From DUEN01 sp024277095 (GTDB taxonomy: Bacteria > Chloroflexota > Anaerolineae > DUEN01): a stretch of 49,293 bases of DNA. Below, piece after piece: positions 41,279 through 49,293 of the stretch (the stretch's first letter is position 1; each line of letters opens with the position of its first letter). The position numbers and the translations under genes were made by a program. The notes under the pieces are model-generated. The model was not told the DNA's origin. It made no database searches and worked only from the letters and a program-made list of their open reading frames with translations. The DNA is taken from contig JAJRVX010000197.1 in the NCBI GenBank assembly GCA_024277095.1, positions 1 through 49,293 on the forward strand. Direction: 5' to 3'.

Positions 41279-42483
41279 TTTCCGAACGTGAGCGCGACCT
41301 TGACTGACCGATGCCGCCCTTTGTCGCTGGCCACCCGGACGGCCTCCTTCCATCGGGCCAGCGGGAATCGATGGGTGATCAGCCCCTCCGCCGTGAGTTT
41401 CCCCTCCTGAATCAGCCTGGCGGTGAGCTCGAAGGTCCCTATCTCCTGTCCCTCCCACACCTCTCGGCCGTGTGCATAGACGCCCAGCAGTTGCACCTCT
41501 TGATACCAGACCGGATTGAGATCCACGCTCATCGGCCTGAACTGCACGCCGACCAGCATGACCCGTCCCCTCGCCCGCGCCCATCGCAGACTGTCCGTGA
41601 TCGTGCGGCCCGTGCCCACGCAGTCGTAGATCACGTCGAAGCCGCCCAGCAGCATCCTGCTACCGAGCATCCCCTGGTAGAGCTTGGCGCCGGTGACCTC
41701 GGCCGTCACCTGGTAGCCGTCCTCCCGTACGCGCACCTCGTGCGCGCCCAACCGACGGGCATGCTCCGCCTGAAAGGGGTATCTCGCCAGCGCGGTGATG
41801 TGCGCCTCCGGGGCCAGCGCCCGCAGCGCCTGGATCGTCACCAGCCCGATGATCCCGCATCCCAATACGGCGACGCGGTCGCCCGGCTCCGGCAGCGCCT
41901 GCAACACCGTGTGCACCCCCGTCGCAATGGTCTCCAGGATCGCGATCTCCTCGTCGCTCAGATCCTCCGGCGCGCGGAAGAGCTGAGCCTCGTGGGCCAC
42001 GAACTGATCGCTCCAGCCGCCGCCGATGATGGGGGAGGTGTCGGTCATCGACTGGTTCTCGCACAGGTAATAGTTCCCTTCCCGGCAGTGTCGGCAGGGA
42101 GGCTCGATGCCCTGGGTGTGGCAGGTCGAGCTGAAGTGGCGCAGTGCCACCCGGTCGCCGACGCGCACCCGGGAGACGGCCTCACCCACCTCGATCACCT
42201 CGCCGCATAGCTCGTGTCCCAGGTAGAGGCGCTTGTTGCCCGGCAGCGCGGCCGGCGCCACGCGTGGGTCAACCTCCACGTAGATCATGTGCAGATCGCT
42301 CCCGCAGATCAACGAGAGCCGGTTGCGCACGCGCACATGATGCGGCCCAGGCAACGGCGGATCGGGCAGCGTCGTGGAGTGAACAGGGCTGATGGGGCTC
42401 AGGTAGGCTCCCGCCCATACCTTACCCAGGACTTGTGTCGCCAGGGCTCGCAGGATGTCCAATTCCACATAGACGGTCCGCAT
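41272..42483 (-). CDS. Zinc-dependent alcohol dehydrogenase (MDR family)
   Basis: A 403-residue medium-chain dehydrogenase/reductase. Catalytic zinc residues are in 'ICGSDLHM' and 'YLGHELCGEVIEVG' (GHE). Structural-zinc cysteines are partly present in 'PPCRHCREGNYYLCE'. The Rossmann motif is 'VAVLGCGIIGLVTIQAL'. This fits a polyol or sugar dehydrogenase or a threonine-dehydrogenase-like enzyme; the substrate is not clear. The start ATG 42483 has GGAGGAGGC upstream; the longer frame to 42645 overlaps folC. It lies 23 nt after folC on the same strand. Confidence 0.92.
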   Translation of the reverse strand: MRTVYVELDILRALATQVLGKVWAGAYLSPISPVHSTTLPDPPLPGPHHVRVRNRLSLICGSDLHMIYVEVDPRVAPAALPGNKRLYLGHELCGEVIEVGEAVSRVRVGDRVALRHFSSTCHTQGIEPPCRHCREGNYYLCENQSMTDTSPIIGGGWSDQFVAHEAQLFRAPEDLSDEEIAILETIATGVHTVLQALPEPGDRVAVLGCGIIGLVTIQALRALAPEAHITALARYPFQAEHARRLGAHEVRVREDGYQVTAEVTGAKLYQGMLGSRMLLGGFDVIYDCVGTGRTITDSLRWARARGRVMLVGVQFRPMSVDLNPVWYQEVQLLGVYAHGREVWEGQEIGTFELTARLIQEGKLTAEGLITHRFPLARWKEAVRVASDKGRHRSVKVALTFGNR

Positions 42484-42506
42484 GACGCCTCCTCCGATTT
42501 CTGTCT

Positions 42507-43910
42507 TCACGCCAGGGCGATGACCTGTTGCGCATCTCCTCTTTCTCGCTCCAGATGGCTGTCCCTCTCCGGGAGAGGAAGGCCGCAACGTATGGCCCAT
42601 GCCACGCGGGCCTCGGCCGCCACGGAGAGCGATCCGGTCAGGCACACGGCATCCCCCTGGGCCAGCGCCTCCTCCAGCGCTGTCTCTATGTCCGGCGAGA
42701 TGTGGACGGGCAATCCGATCCGGCGGGCGACCTCCGCGAGTTGCTCAGGGTCGGTGGCCCGCGCGTGGCGGGAGCGGGTCACGATCATCTGCCCGGCCAG
42801 CGGGGCCAGATCGTTGAGGATGGCGGCGTGATCCTTATCCGACAGGATGCCGACGACGAACGTCCAGCGGCGCCCGGGGAACCACTCCTGTAACGTCTCC
42901 ACCAGCCGTCGCGCGGAGTCCTCGTTGTGGGCGCCGTCGGCGATCACCAGCGGTTGGCGGGAGAGCACCTCGATGCGCCCGGGCCACCGCACCGTCGCCA
43001 GGCCCTCCCGCAGTGCCTGCAAAGGGATCTCAAACCGTCCTGCGGGCAGCGCGTGGATCGCCGCCAGGGCACACGTGGCGTTGATGATCTGGTGGCGACC
43101 CAGCAGGGGGATCTCGAATCGGGTCCAGGCCGCGGGCAGGACGCCCGTCGCAGACGCGGGTTGCACGTCGAACGCCTGTCCGCCAGGGTGGATCAGGCCG
43201 GGGCGGAACTGCCAGTCACGTCCAACCCGAATGAGGGGCGCTTCACGTTCCGCGCAGACCTCCTCGATGACGGCCATGGCCTCGTCCGCCTGGGGAGCGG
43301 AGACGGCGGGCACCCGCGGCTTGATGATCCCGGCTTTCTCCCAGGCGATCTGACCGAGCGTGTCTCCCAGCCAGATGGTGTGTTCATAGCTTAGCGAGGT
43401 GATCACGCTGACCTCCGGGATGATCACGTTGGTCGCGTCCAGGCGTCCTCCCAGTCCCACCTCGATGACGGCGACGTCCACCCCCTGGCGGGCGAAGTAC
43501 AGGAAGGCGAGGACGGTCGTGACCTCGAACCAGGTGATCCCTTCGACCGCCTCGGCGTGGGGGGCGAGCTCCTCCACGAGGGCCGCGAACTCCTCCGGGG
43601 TGATGAGGGTGCCGTTCACCCGCATACGCTCACGGCAGGTGTGCAGGTGGGGGGAGATGTACATGCCGGTCCGATATCCGGCGGTCTGTAAGATGGAGGC
43701 CGTCATCGCGGCCGTCGACCCTTTGCCCTTGGACCCCGCGATGTGGATCGTCGGATAAGCCCGATGGGGATCGTCCAGGCGCCTCAGCAGCGCGTAGATG
43801 CGTGTCAGCTCGAATGTGCCGGGCGCGTAGGGAATTGTGCGCTTCAGCTCGTAGTTGATGTACCGCTGAAGATAGGATAGGGCCTCTTCGTAAGTGCGCA
43901 TGCTCTTCAC
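42507..43910 (-). CDS. folC: Folylpolyglutamate synthase / dihydrofolate synthase
   Basis: Adds glutamate to folates and, in bifunctional forms, to dihydropteroate. The 467-residue Mur-ligase-family protein has the P-loop 'IAGSKGKGSTAAM' (about 58-70), 'EVGLGGRLDATNVI' and the C-terminal domain motif 'VIADGAHNEDSARRL'. The start is GTG 43910, with an in-frame ATG at 43901 as the alternative. It is followed by the alcohol dehydrogenase gene. Whether it has both activities cannot be told from sequence. Confidence 0.95.
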   Translation of the reverse strand: MKSMRTYEEALSYLQRYINYELKRTIPYAPGTFELTRIYALLRRLDDPHRAYPTIHIAGSKGKGSTAAMTASILQTAGYRTGMYISPHLHTCRERMRVNGTLITPEEFAALVEELAPHAEAVEGITWFEVTTVLAFLYFARQGVDVAVIEVGLGGRLDATNVIIPEVSVITSLSYEHTIWLGDTLGQIAWEKAGIIKPRVPAVSAPQADEAMAVIEEVCAEREAPLIRVGRDWQFRPGLIHPGGQAFDVQPASATGVLPAAWTRFEIPLLGRHQIINATCALAAIHALPAGRFEIPLQALREGLATVRWPGRIEVLSRQPLVIADGAHNEDSARRLVETLQEWFPGRRWTFVVGILSDKDHAAILNDLAPLAGQMIVTRSRHARATDPEQLAEVARRIGLPVHISPDIETALEEALAQGDAVCLTGSLSVAAEARVAWAIRCGLPLPERDSHLERERGDAQQVIALA

Positions 43911-43945
43911 TTTCTCCGGTATGGGGTTTGTGCTAACATGAGGGT

Positions 43946-43973
43946 TGCGTTGCGTATCGCGCGTTGCGTGTGG
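43946..43973. repeat. Short heptamer array (array 5), 4 units
   Basis: Four in-phase units TGCGTTG, CGTATCG, CGCGTTG and CGTGTGG lie between the divergent folC and peptide-binding genes. The last unit is identical to the first unit of the 18-unit array at 35497, and the consensus is the same. Confidence 0.6.
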
Positions 43974-44001
43974 CCATTATATCACCTTGGAGGGAGAATG
44001 C

Positions 44002-45633
44002 ATGTCACGTAGAGCCGGATGGAAAGGCCTTTGGGCGGGTTCGGCTGCTGGCCGGCGTGGTGGACGGCGGTGGCTCGGCAGCGCGCTTCTTCTATGTATC
44101 GCCCTCATTGCGGTGGCCTGTGTGCCGCCCACCCCGGCGCCTCGCCGCCTCGTGTATGGGCTGACCCTTGCCCCCTCGGGGATTGACCCGCATGTCAACG
44201 CCTCGGCCGAGTTGGGGATTCCCCTGACCAGCGTGTACGATACGTTGATCTATCAGGACCCGGAGAGTGGGGATTTCGTCCCCGGCCTGGCGGAGTCCTG
44301 GGAGGTCTCCGAGGATGGACGCGTGTACACGTTCCATCTCCGCCGCGATGTGACCTTCCATGATGGGATGCCGTTCAACGCGCAGGCGGTGAAAGCGAAT
44401 CTGGATCGCGTCGCGGACCCGGAGACGCGATCGCAGAAGGCGGTGTTCATGTTAGGGCCTTACGAGCGCACGGAGGTGATCGACGAGTATACCGTCGCCA
44501 TCCATCTCCGGGAGCCGTTCGCGCCGCTGCTGGATAGCCTGAGCCAGGTCTACCTGGGCATGGCCTCGCCGAAAGCGCTGAGGCAGTGGGGACCGGATTA
44601 TCAGTTCCATCAGGTGGGCACCGGCCCGTTCAAGTTCGTCGAGTACGTCCCCAACGATCACCTGACGATCGCTCGCAATCCGGACTATCGTTGGGGGCCG
44701 TCGGTGTTTGCCAATCGGGGGGCGGCCTATCTGGACGAGGTCGTTTTCCGCTTCTACACCGATCCCGCCACCCGGGCCATGGCGCTGGAGTCGGGCGAGG
44801 TGCACGTGATGGGGGAGGTCCCGCCACTGGATGCGCGGCGGCTGTCCCAGGACGAACGCTTCAGGCTCTACGCTGTGCCCATCCCAGGTCAGCCGTTGCA
44901 GTTCTTCTTCAACACGGCGAAGTCGCCGACCGACGATCTGCGCGTGCGCCAGGCCCTGCTCTACGCCACGGATCGCGAGGCGATCGTGAACGCCGTGTTC
45001 GGCGGGCTGTCGCCGGTGGCCCATGGTCCCCTCACCCGGGCGACCCCGGGGTACGATCCCACAGTGGAGGGGATGTACCCATATGATCCGGAGCGTGCTA
45101 GGGCGCTGCTGGACGAGGCCGGGTGGCGGGAGGTGGACGGCGTGCGGCGGAAGGACGGCCAGCCGCTGCGGCTGGAGGCCGTGATCATGGGTTGGGGATA
45201 CGTGCCTGAGGTCGTCCAGCTCCTGCAGGCACAGTGGCAGGCGATCGGCGTGGAGCTCACGGCGCGACAGGTCCCCTATGGGGCGTTGTTGGAGGCCGGG
45301 CGGACCGGGGCCGTTCACCTGCTCCCCTTCCTGCTCTCGGGCACGGACCCGGACCTGTTGCGCAGCTTCTTCCACTCCGGAGCGGCCTTCAACTGGTCAA
45401 AGGCCTCCGATCCCGAGCTGGATGCGTGGCTGGAGCAAGCCTCACGCCTCACCGATTGGGACGGGCGGAGCGCGCTTTACGCCCAGGCGCAGCGCCGGAT
45501 CATGGAAGAGGCGCTGATCCTGCCGATACGCGATTACGTGAATTTGAACGTGGCCAGCGCCCGCGTGGAAGGCCTCCGATATGATACTCGGGGCTGGTTC
45601 CCCTGGTTGGTGGATATCTCATTGAAGCCGTGA
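44002..45633 (+). CDS. Peptide/nickel-type ABC substrate-binding lipoprotein
   Basis: A family 5 solute-binding protein of 543 residues from ATG 44002 (GGAGGGAGA upstream). The signal region ends in a lipobox 'IAVAC'. Mature signatures include 'LVYGLTLAPSGIDPHVN', 'YTFHLRRDVTFHDGMPF', 'GTGPFKFVEYVPND' and 'LRVRQALLYATDREAIV'. Members bind oligopeptides, but also nickel, glutathione or oligosaccharides. The following glycosidase-like gene makes a saccharide ligand possible here. It heads an operon with two permeases. Confidence 0.94.
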   Translation: MSRRAGWKGLWAGSAAGRRGGRRWLGSALLLCIALIAVACVPPTPAPRRLVYGLTLAPSGIDPHVNASAELGIPLTSVYDTLIYQDPESGDFVPGLAESWEVSEDGRVYTFHLRRDVTFHDGMPFNAQAVKANLDRVADPETRSQKAVFMLGPYERTEVIDEYTVAIHLREPFAPLLDSLSQVYLGMASPKALRQWGPDYQFHQVGTGPFKFVEYVPNDHLTIARNPDYRWGPSVFANRGAAYLDEVVFRFYTDPATRAMALESGEVHVMGEVPPLDARRLSQDERFRLYAVPIPGQPLQFFFNTAKSPTDDLRVRQALLYATDREAIVNAVFGGLSPVAHGPLTRATPGYDPTVEGMYPYDPERARALLDEAGWREVDGVRRKDGQPLRLEAVIMGWGYVPEVVQLLQAQWQAIGVELTARQVPYGALLEAGRTGAVHLLPFLLSGTDPDLLRSFFHSGAAFNWSKASDPELDAWLEQASRLTDWDGRSALYAQAQRRIMEEALILPIRDYVNLNVASARVEGLRYDTRGWFPWLVDISLKP

Positions 45634-45652
45634 GATGCCTTGAAGGTGGACG

Positions 45653-46573
45653 ATGCTACGGTTCTTCGTCCGGCGTCTGTTGGGAGCGCTTCCCGTCCTT
45701 TGGGGAGCGGTGACGGTTGCCTTCCTCATCGTGCATCTGTTGCCCGGTGATCCGGCCACGCTTCTGCTCATCCGATCGGGCGCGTCGGCCGAGGTCATCG
45801 CCGAGCGACGTGCCATGTTGGGGTGGGATCGCCCGCTCCCCATCCAGTACGGCGCCTACCTGCTCGATCTGCTGCGGGGGGATCTGGGAAGATCATGGGC
45901 CAGCGGCGACTCCGTCGCCCGCCTTCTGGCGGAGCAGTGGCCGCACACGTTAGAGCTGGCGCTGGGCGCCATGGGCGTGGCGGTGATCATCGGGATCACG
46001 CTGGGGGGGATTGCGGCGTTGCGGCCGGGCACATGGGGCGATCGTCTGAGCATGGGCATCGCCCTCCTGGGGCTGTCCACCCCCGTCGCCTGGTCCGGGC
46101 TGCTGGCCATCTGGCTCTTCAGCCTGATCCTGGGATGGCTTCCCTCCGGAGGTCAGGGAGGGCTCTCGCATCTTCTGCTCCCCGCCGTCGTGCTCGGGCT
46201 GGCGTCGGCTGGGCCGATCGCCCGGCTGACCCGGAGTGGCCTGATCGACGTCCTGAGCGAGCCGTTCATCATGGCGGCCCGGGCGAAGGGGTTGCCCTTC
46301 TGGAGGGTGCTGACGCGTCATGTGGCGCCGATCATGTTGCCGCCGGTGGTGACGATGCTGGCGCTCCAGTTCGGATTTCTGCTCGGCGGGGTCGCGATCA
46401 CCGAGGCGCTGTTCGCCCGGCAGGGGATCGGGCGGCTGGCGGTGCAGGCGATCCTGGCGCAGGACCTCCCGGTGGTTCAGGGCATCGTCTTGCTCGGCGC
46501 CACGGTTTACACCGTCGTGAACCTGCTGGCCGACGTCGCTCAGTGGGTGCTGGATCCGCGCGGCCGCCTATGA
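45653..46573 (+). CDS. ABC transporter permease, DppB/OppB type
   Basis: A 306-residue inner-membrane permease with about six helices. It opens 'MLRFFVRRLLGALPVLWGAV' and has the typical 'HLLPGDPA' loop. The EAA loop 'MAARAKGLPFWRVLTRHVAP' lies near residues 205-224. It starts 19 nt after the binding-protein gene and its stop overlaps the next start as ATGA. Confidence 0.95.
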   Translation: MLRFFVRRLLGALPVLWGAVTVAFLIVHLLPGDPATLLLIRSGASAEVIAERRAMLGWDRPLPIQYGAYLLDLLRGDLGRSWASGDSVARLLAEQWPHTLELALGAMGVAVIIGITLGGIAALRPGTWGDRLSMGIALLGLSTPVAWSGLLAIWLFSLILGWLPSGGQGGLSHLLLPAVVLGLASAGPIARLTRSGLIDVLSEPFIMAARAKGLPFWRVLTRHVAPIMLPPVVTMLALQFGFLLGGVAITEALFARQGIGRLAVQAILAQDLPVVQGIVLLGATVYTVVNLLADVAQWVLDPRGRL

Positions 46574-47475
46574 AAGCCGGGCCTTTCTCCCCAAGGCGGC
46601 CGCCTGCCCGCCGGATCTCCGTTGGGCATCCCGCCCTTCGCGTTGGGGGCGCCCCTCGCAGGCTGGCCCGGTCACGCCGGGATATCCTGGGCGCCGCGGC
46701 GCTGCTCCTTCTCATCTGCGCCGCGGTTCTGGCCGCGCCGTGGATCGCGCCCGCGGATCCTATGTCCATGCGCCTGGACGGGGTGCTTTCTCCTCCCGGC
46801 TCGCGACATTGGGCCGGGACGGACATGTTCGGCCGGGATGTGTGGAGCCGGGTGCTCTATGGCGGCCGACTTACGCTGGGCATCGCCTCCCTCGCGGCCA
46901 TCGTGGCCGTCCTCCCGGGGGTGCTTCTGGGCCTGGTGTCCGGATACTTCGGCGGCCTGTTGGATGAGCTGGTCAGCAGGGTCACGGATGCTATTCTGGC
47001 CATCCCCTATCTCCTGTTGGCGATGCTGATCGTCGCCGTGATGGGGCCGGGGTTGGGGGCTGTGGGATTGGGCATCGGGCTGGCCGGCATCCCCACCGTG
47101 ATCCGGGTGGTGCGCAGCGCCGTGGTCCACGTGCGCGGCGAGGATTACATCCTCACCGCCCGGGCGGTCGGCTGCACCGAGCGGCGCATCCTGCTTCGAC
47201 ATGTGCTGCCCAACGTCACCGGCGCGGTGATCGTGATCGCGACATTGCAGGCGGGATGGGCCATGCTGAACGTGTCCGCGTTGAGTTTTCTGGGGTTGGG
47301 CGCGCCGCCGGGTGTGCCCGAGTGGGGAGCCATGCTCAACGAAGGGCGGCTCTACCTGCGGCAGGCGCCGTGGATCTCCGCTGCGCCGGGCCTGGCTTTG
47401 ACGTTGACGATCCTGTCCCTGAACCTGGTGGGTGATTGGCTGCGCGACGCGCTCGATCCCCGGCCACGTCTCTGA
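46570..47475 (+). CDS. ABC transporter permease, DppC/OppC type
   Basis: A 301-residue permease partner of the DppB-type subunit. It has the N-terminal cytoplasmic region and 'GTDMFGRDVWSRVLYGGRLTL'-type OppC segment (about 78-98). The EAA loop is 'YILTARAVGCTERRILLRHV'. The end 'LNLVGDWLRDALDPR' is typical of the family. The start is fixed by the ATGA overlap; an in-frame opening continues far upstream inside the previous gene but is not coding. The DppD/F ATPases that usually follow are absent. Confidence 0.95.
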   Translation: MKAGPFSPRRPPARRISVGHPALRVGGAPRRLARSRRDILGAAALLLLICAAVLAAPWIAPADPMSMRLDGVLSPPGSRHWAGTDMFGRDVWSRVLYGGRLTLGIASLAAIVAVLPGVLLGLVSGYFGGLLDELVSRVTDAILAIPYLLLAMLIVAVMGPGLGAVGLGIGLAGIPTVIRVVRSAVVHVRGEDYILTARAVGCTERRILLRHVLPNVTGAVIVIATLQAGWAMLNVSALSFLGLGAPPGVPEWGAMLNEGRLYLRQAPWISAAPGLALTLTILSLNLVGDWLRDALDPRPRL

Positions 47476-47833
47476 GGGCGTGTCTGAGATCTGCTATGGG
47501 GGGGCGGGGGGCCTCACCCCTCCGGAAAAAGCCCTTCCCCCGCCTTCGACCTGCCCGCCTCGGCCTGGGCCCTTCGGAAAGGACGAGAAAGGCAGTGCGG
47601 GCCGGAGTGAAATTTCTCAGTCCCGGACCTGTCTCGTCCGGCCATGTCCGCTCGAATCAGGTAGGTTGCTTCGCCGCATTTCCATCTTGGGTATGCCACC
47701 AAGGACGGGGGCTTCTTGCCAAGTCGCTTGCATGATATCCTATGTTAGGGCAAAATGGTGGCAAGTGGCCTGGTTGTGGAACCGCGATGTCGCCCTTTCT
47801 GAGAGGTCAGCTCCCTGGTTTGAGGAGAGACTT
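47476..47833. other. Intergenic region without recognisable gene
   Basis: This 358-nt gap follows the DppC-type gene. It begins with G-rich and C-rich runs and has no persuasive coding frame, promoter or terminator that I can defend. The frame of the next gene is open back into it, but the translated part looks random. TGAGGAGAGA at its end is the ribosome binding site of the next gene. Confidence 0.5.
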
Positions 47834-48931
47834 ATGACTCGGGTCGCGATCGCCGGCGAGAAATTTCTGGTGGATGGTCAGCCCACGTATCCGGGACGGG
47901 AGTTCGAGGGATATCCCGTCGAAGGGCTCCTGTTCAACGTACGGGCTGTGCAGGCCACCTTTGATGATGCCAATCCGAGCACCCGTCACCTCTGGGCCTA
48001 CCCGGATACGGGCGAGTGGGATCCGGATCGCAACACCGACGAGTTCTGCGCCGCGTTGGAGTCGTGGCGGGATCACGGCGTGTTGGGGTTCACCATCAAC
48101 TTTCAGGGGGGAGGCCCGCTCTACAGCCCCGAGGTCTATCATCAGTTCGATAACAATGGCTTCACACCCGCCGGTGATGTGAAATCCGCCTATGCCGATC
48201 GCATCGCCCGGGTGATCAAGCGGGCCGATGAATTGGGCATGGTGGTGATCGTGGGGCTCTTCTATTGGATCCACGTGACCAAACTGAAGGGGGAGGGGGC
48301 CGTGTGGCGCGCGGCGCGCAATGCGATGGCGTTCTTGGAGGATATAGGGCATCGCAATGTGCTCATCGAGATCGCCAACGAGGCGCATGAGCGCTTCGGC
48401 TACGGGGTCCTGGCGCCTGACCGGGTGCATTGGATGATCGAGGATCTGCGATCGGCGCATCCCGATTTCCTCTACTCCTGCAGCCTGGTGGGTGCCGACG
48501 TGGAGAGGGGGAGGGGCTTGCCGTCTCCCTCGCTCGTCGAGGCGTCGGACTTCGTGTTGCTTCACGGAAACGGCAATCGCCCGGCCCAGCTGGAGGCCGC
48601 GATCCGGGCCGTGCGGGCGATGCCCGCGTTCCAGCGGGATCCGAAGCCGATCGTGATCAACGAGGATTCCCCCGGCGTGCCCAACCTGGAGGTCGCGTGG
48701 CGGAACTACGCGTCGTGGGGGTATTTCGATCAGGGATTCGGGGGTGCCGGCGCGTGGGGAGGCGATGTGTACGTGGATTATCGGGCGCGGCCGCGAGAGT
48801 CCCGGTACGAGGACTTGAGCGGCTTTCAGACGCCGCCGGTGAACTGGACGATTAACACGGACCTGAAACGGGCCTTCTTCCGCCGGGTGGCCGAGATCAC
48901 CGGCTATCCAGGCGCGTCCCGGTCAGGCTAG
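47834..48931 (+). CDS. Clan GH-A-like TIM-barrel hydrolase
   Basis: A 365-residue protein with a likely (beta/alpha)8 glycosidase fold. 'NVLIEIANEAHERFG' gives the Asn-Glu pair (N182-E183) that carries the acid/base in clan GH-A. 'KPIVINEDSPG' (E277) is in the right place for the nucleophile. Other elements, such as 'GVLGFTINFQGGGP' and 'GMVVIVGLFYW', fit early barrel strands. I cannot assign a GH family. There is no signal peptide, so it probably acts in the cytoplasm on material imported by the preceding ABC system. The start is ATG 47834 after TGAGGAGAGA. Confidence 0.75.
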   Translation: MTRVAIAGEKFLVDGQPTYPGREFEGYPVEGLLFNVRAVQATFDDANPSTRHLWAYPDTGEWDPDRNTDEFCAALESWRDHGVLGFTINFQGGGPLYSPEVYHQFDNNGFTPAGDVKSAYADRIARVIKRADELGMVVIVGLFYWIHVTKLKGEGAVWRAARNAMAFLEDIGHRNVLIEIANEAHERFGYGVLAPDRVHWMIEDLRSAHPDFLYSCSLVGADVERGRGLPSPSLVEASDFVLLHGNGNRPAQLEAAIRAVRAMPAFQRDPKPIVINEDSPGVPNLEVAWRNYASWGYFDQGFGGAGAWGGDVYVDYRARPRESRYEDLSGFQTPPVNWTINTDLKRAFFRRVAEITGYPGASRSG

Positions 48932-48971
48932 CCGCGGCGGGATCGCTCGTGCTGTGGAGGAGGGGGCAGGG

Positions 48972-49293
48972 ATGGCGATCATCGAACGTGTATACCCGGA
49001 GGAGAAGTGGACGCGACGCGAGCCCGCCGCGTTGGGGTTTGATCCGGAGAAGTTGGAGGCGGCAGGACGCTGGCTGGCGGAGCGCGCCGACGGCCACCCG
49101 TACCGCGTGGTGGTCGTGCGTCACGGGTACCTGGCGGCCGAGTGGGCAGATGGCGTGGCGGCGGACGAGCGGCTTCCCATGGCCTCGGCGGCCAAGTCGC
49201 TGTATAGCTGCATGCTGGGCATCGCCATTGCCGAGGGCGTGATCGGCTCGGCCGACGATCGGGTGATGGGCTCCTATCCGGAGATGATGAACG
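48972..49293 (+). CDS. Beta-lactamase-family serine hydrolase (3' end outside window)
   Basis: The first 107 residues are present and the frame is open at the window edge. The nucleophile motif SxxK is 'SAAKS' (S72, K75) in 'PMASAAKSLYSCMLG', as in class C beta-lactamase-like esterases and peptidases. The upstream part 'VVVVRHGYLAAEW' is the usual beta strand pair. The YxN motif would lie beyond the window. There is no signal peptide. It starts 40 nt after the hydrolase gene, probably in the same operon. A real antibiotic-resistance role is unlikely for this broad family. Confidence 0.85.
   Translation, partial: MAIIERVYPEEKWTRREPAALGFDPEKLEAAGRWLAERADGHPYRVVVVRHGYLAAEWADGVAADERLPMASAAKSLYSCMLGIAIAEGVIGSADDRVMGSYPEMMN

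Noticed and set aside
45823..46569. Long N-terminal extension of the DppC-type permease inside dppB
   Set aside because: The translation is Ala/Gly/Arg-rich and not membrane-like; the ATGA overlap at 46570 gives the normal start.
47432..47833. Upstream extension of the GH-A-like gene
   Set aside because: It overlaps the DppC-type gene and reads as Pro/Arg-rich random sequence; ATG 47834 has a good ribosome binding site and begins the sensible protein.
1..49293. tRNA, rRNA or known riboswitch genes
   Set aside because: I looked in the intergenic gaps and saw no cloverleaf with a T-loop GTTCRA, no rRNA-like stretch and no riboswitch core that I recognise.

Overview
The window is a GC-rich, gene-dense bacterial chromosome segment of about 49 kb. 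The gene set (RecD2, GH116 enzymes, ThuA, DUF4091, YfhO-type and GT39-type membrane proteins, TP-rich linkers in exported proteins) and the many short palindromic and heptanucleotide repeats suggest a Chloroflexota-like bacterium. That assignment is inference; no rRNA or other phylogenetic marker is present. I saw no tRNA, rRNA, CRISPR array, transposase or prophage.

Layout. 1-8 kb: end of a secreted repeat-domain protein, then on the minus strand pyruvate kinase with an extra swivel domain, a VapBC-type toxin-antitoxin pair, galT, a DUF4091 protein and a frameshifted nucleotidyltransferase. 8-11.4 kb: mutS, then a HicB antitoxin whose HicA partner survives only as a C-terminal scrap, lying between two heptamer repeat arrays. 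11.4-22.6 kb: a long minus-strand sugar locus read in the order solute-binding lipoprotein, terminator, two sugar permeases, a DUF624 protein, two tandem GH116 glycosidases, a histidine phosphatase and a ThuA protein. 22.7-26.4 kb: a tail-to-tail pair of regulators, one an HTH/ATPase-like/receiver protein and the other a membrane hybrid histidine kinase, which start next to the sugar operon and probably control it. 26.6-33 kb: a sulfatase-like hydrolase with Thr at the formylglycine position, a translationally coupled pair of large membrane proteins, and an inositol-monophosphatase family enzyme. 33-41 kb, mostly plus strand: recD2, ribokinase, a P1 (DmpA-type) peptidase, a radical SAM protein, a TP-linker lipoprotein and a small zinc-binding protein with a good promoter, a folded leader and a terminator. 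41-49 kb: a zinc alcohol dehydrogenase and folC (minus), then an oligopeptide-type ABC importer without its ATPases, a clan GH-A-like hydrolase and the start of a serine beta-lactamase-fold protein (plus).

How the genes may work together: the central locus looks like uptake of an oligosaccharide or glycoside, followed by cytoplasmic cleavage by two GH116 enzymes (neither has a signal peptide). GalT, ribokinase and pyruvate kinase could feed products into central metabolism. Both ABC importers lack an ATP-binding subunit here, so a shared ATPase must be encoded elsewhere.

The most unusual material is non-coding. There are several arrays of exact 7-bp units, each with a different unit sequence; two of them reverse orientation in the middle and so form large hairpins. 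There is also a family of roughly 30-bp palindromes beginning GTAG, two copies of which coincide with the stop codon of the adjoining gene.
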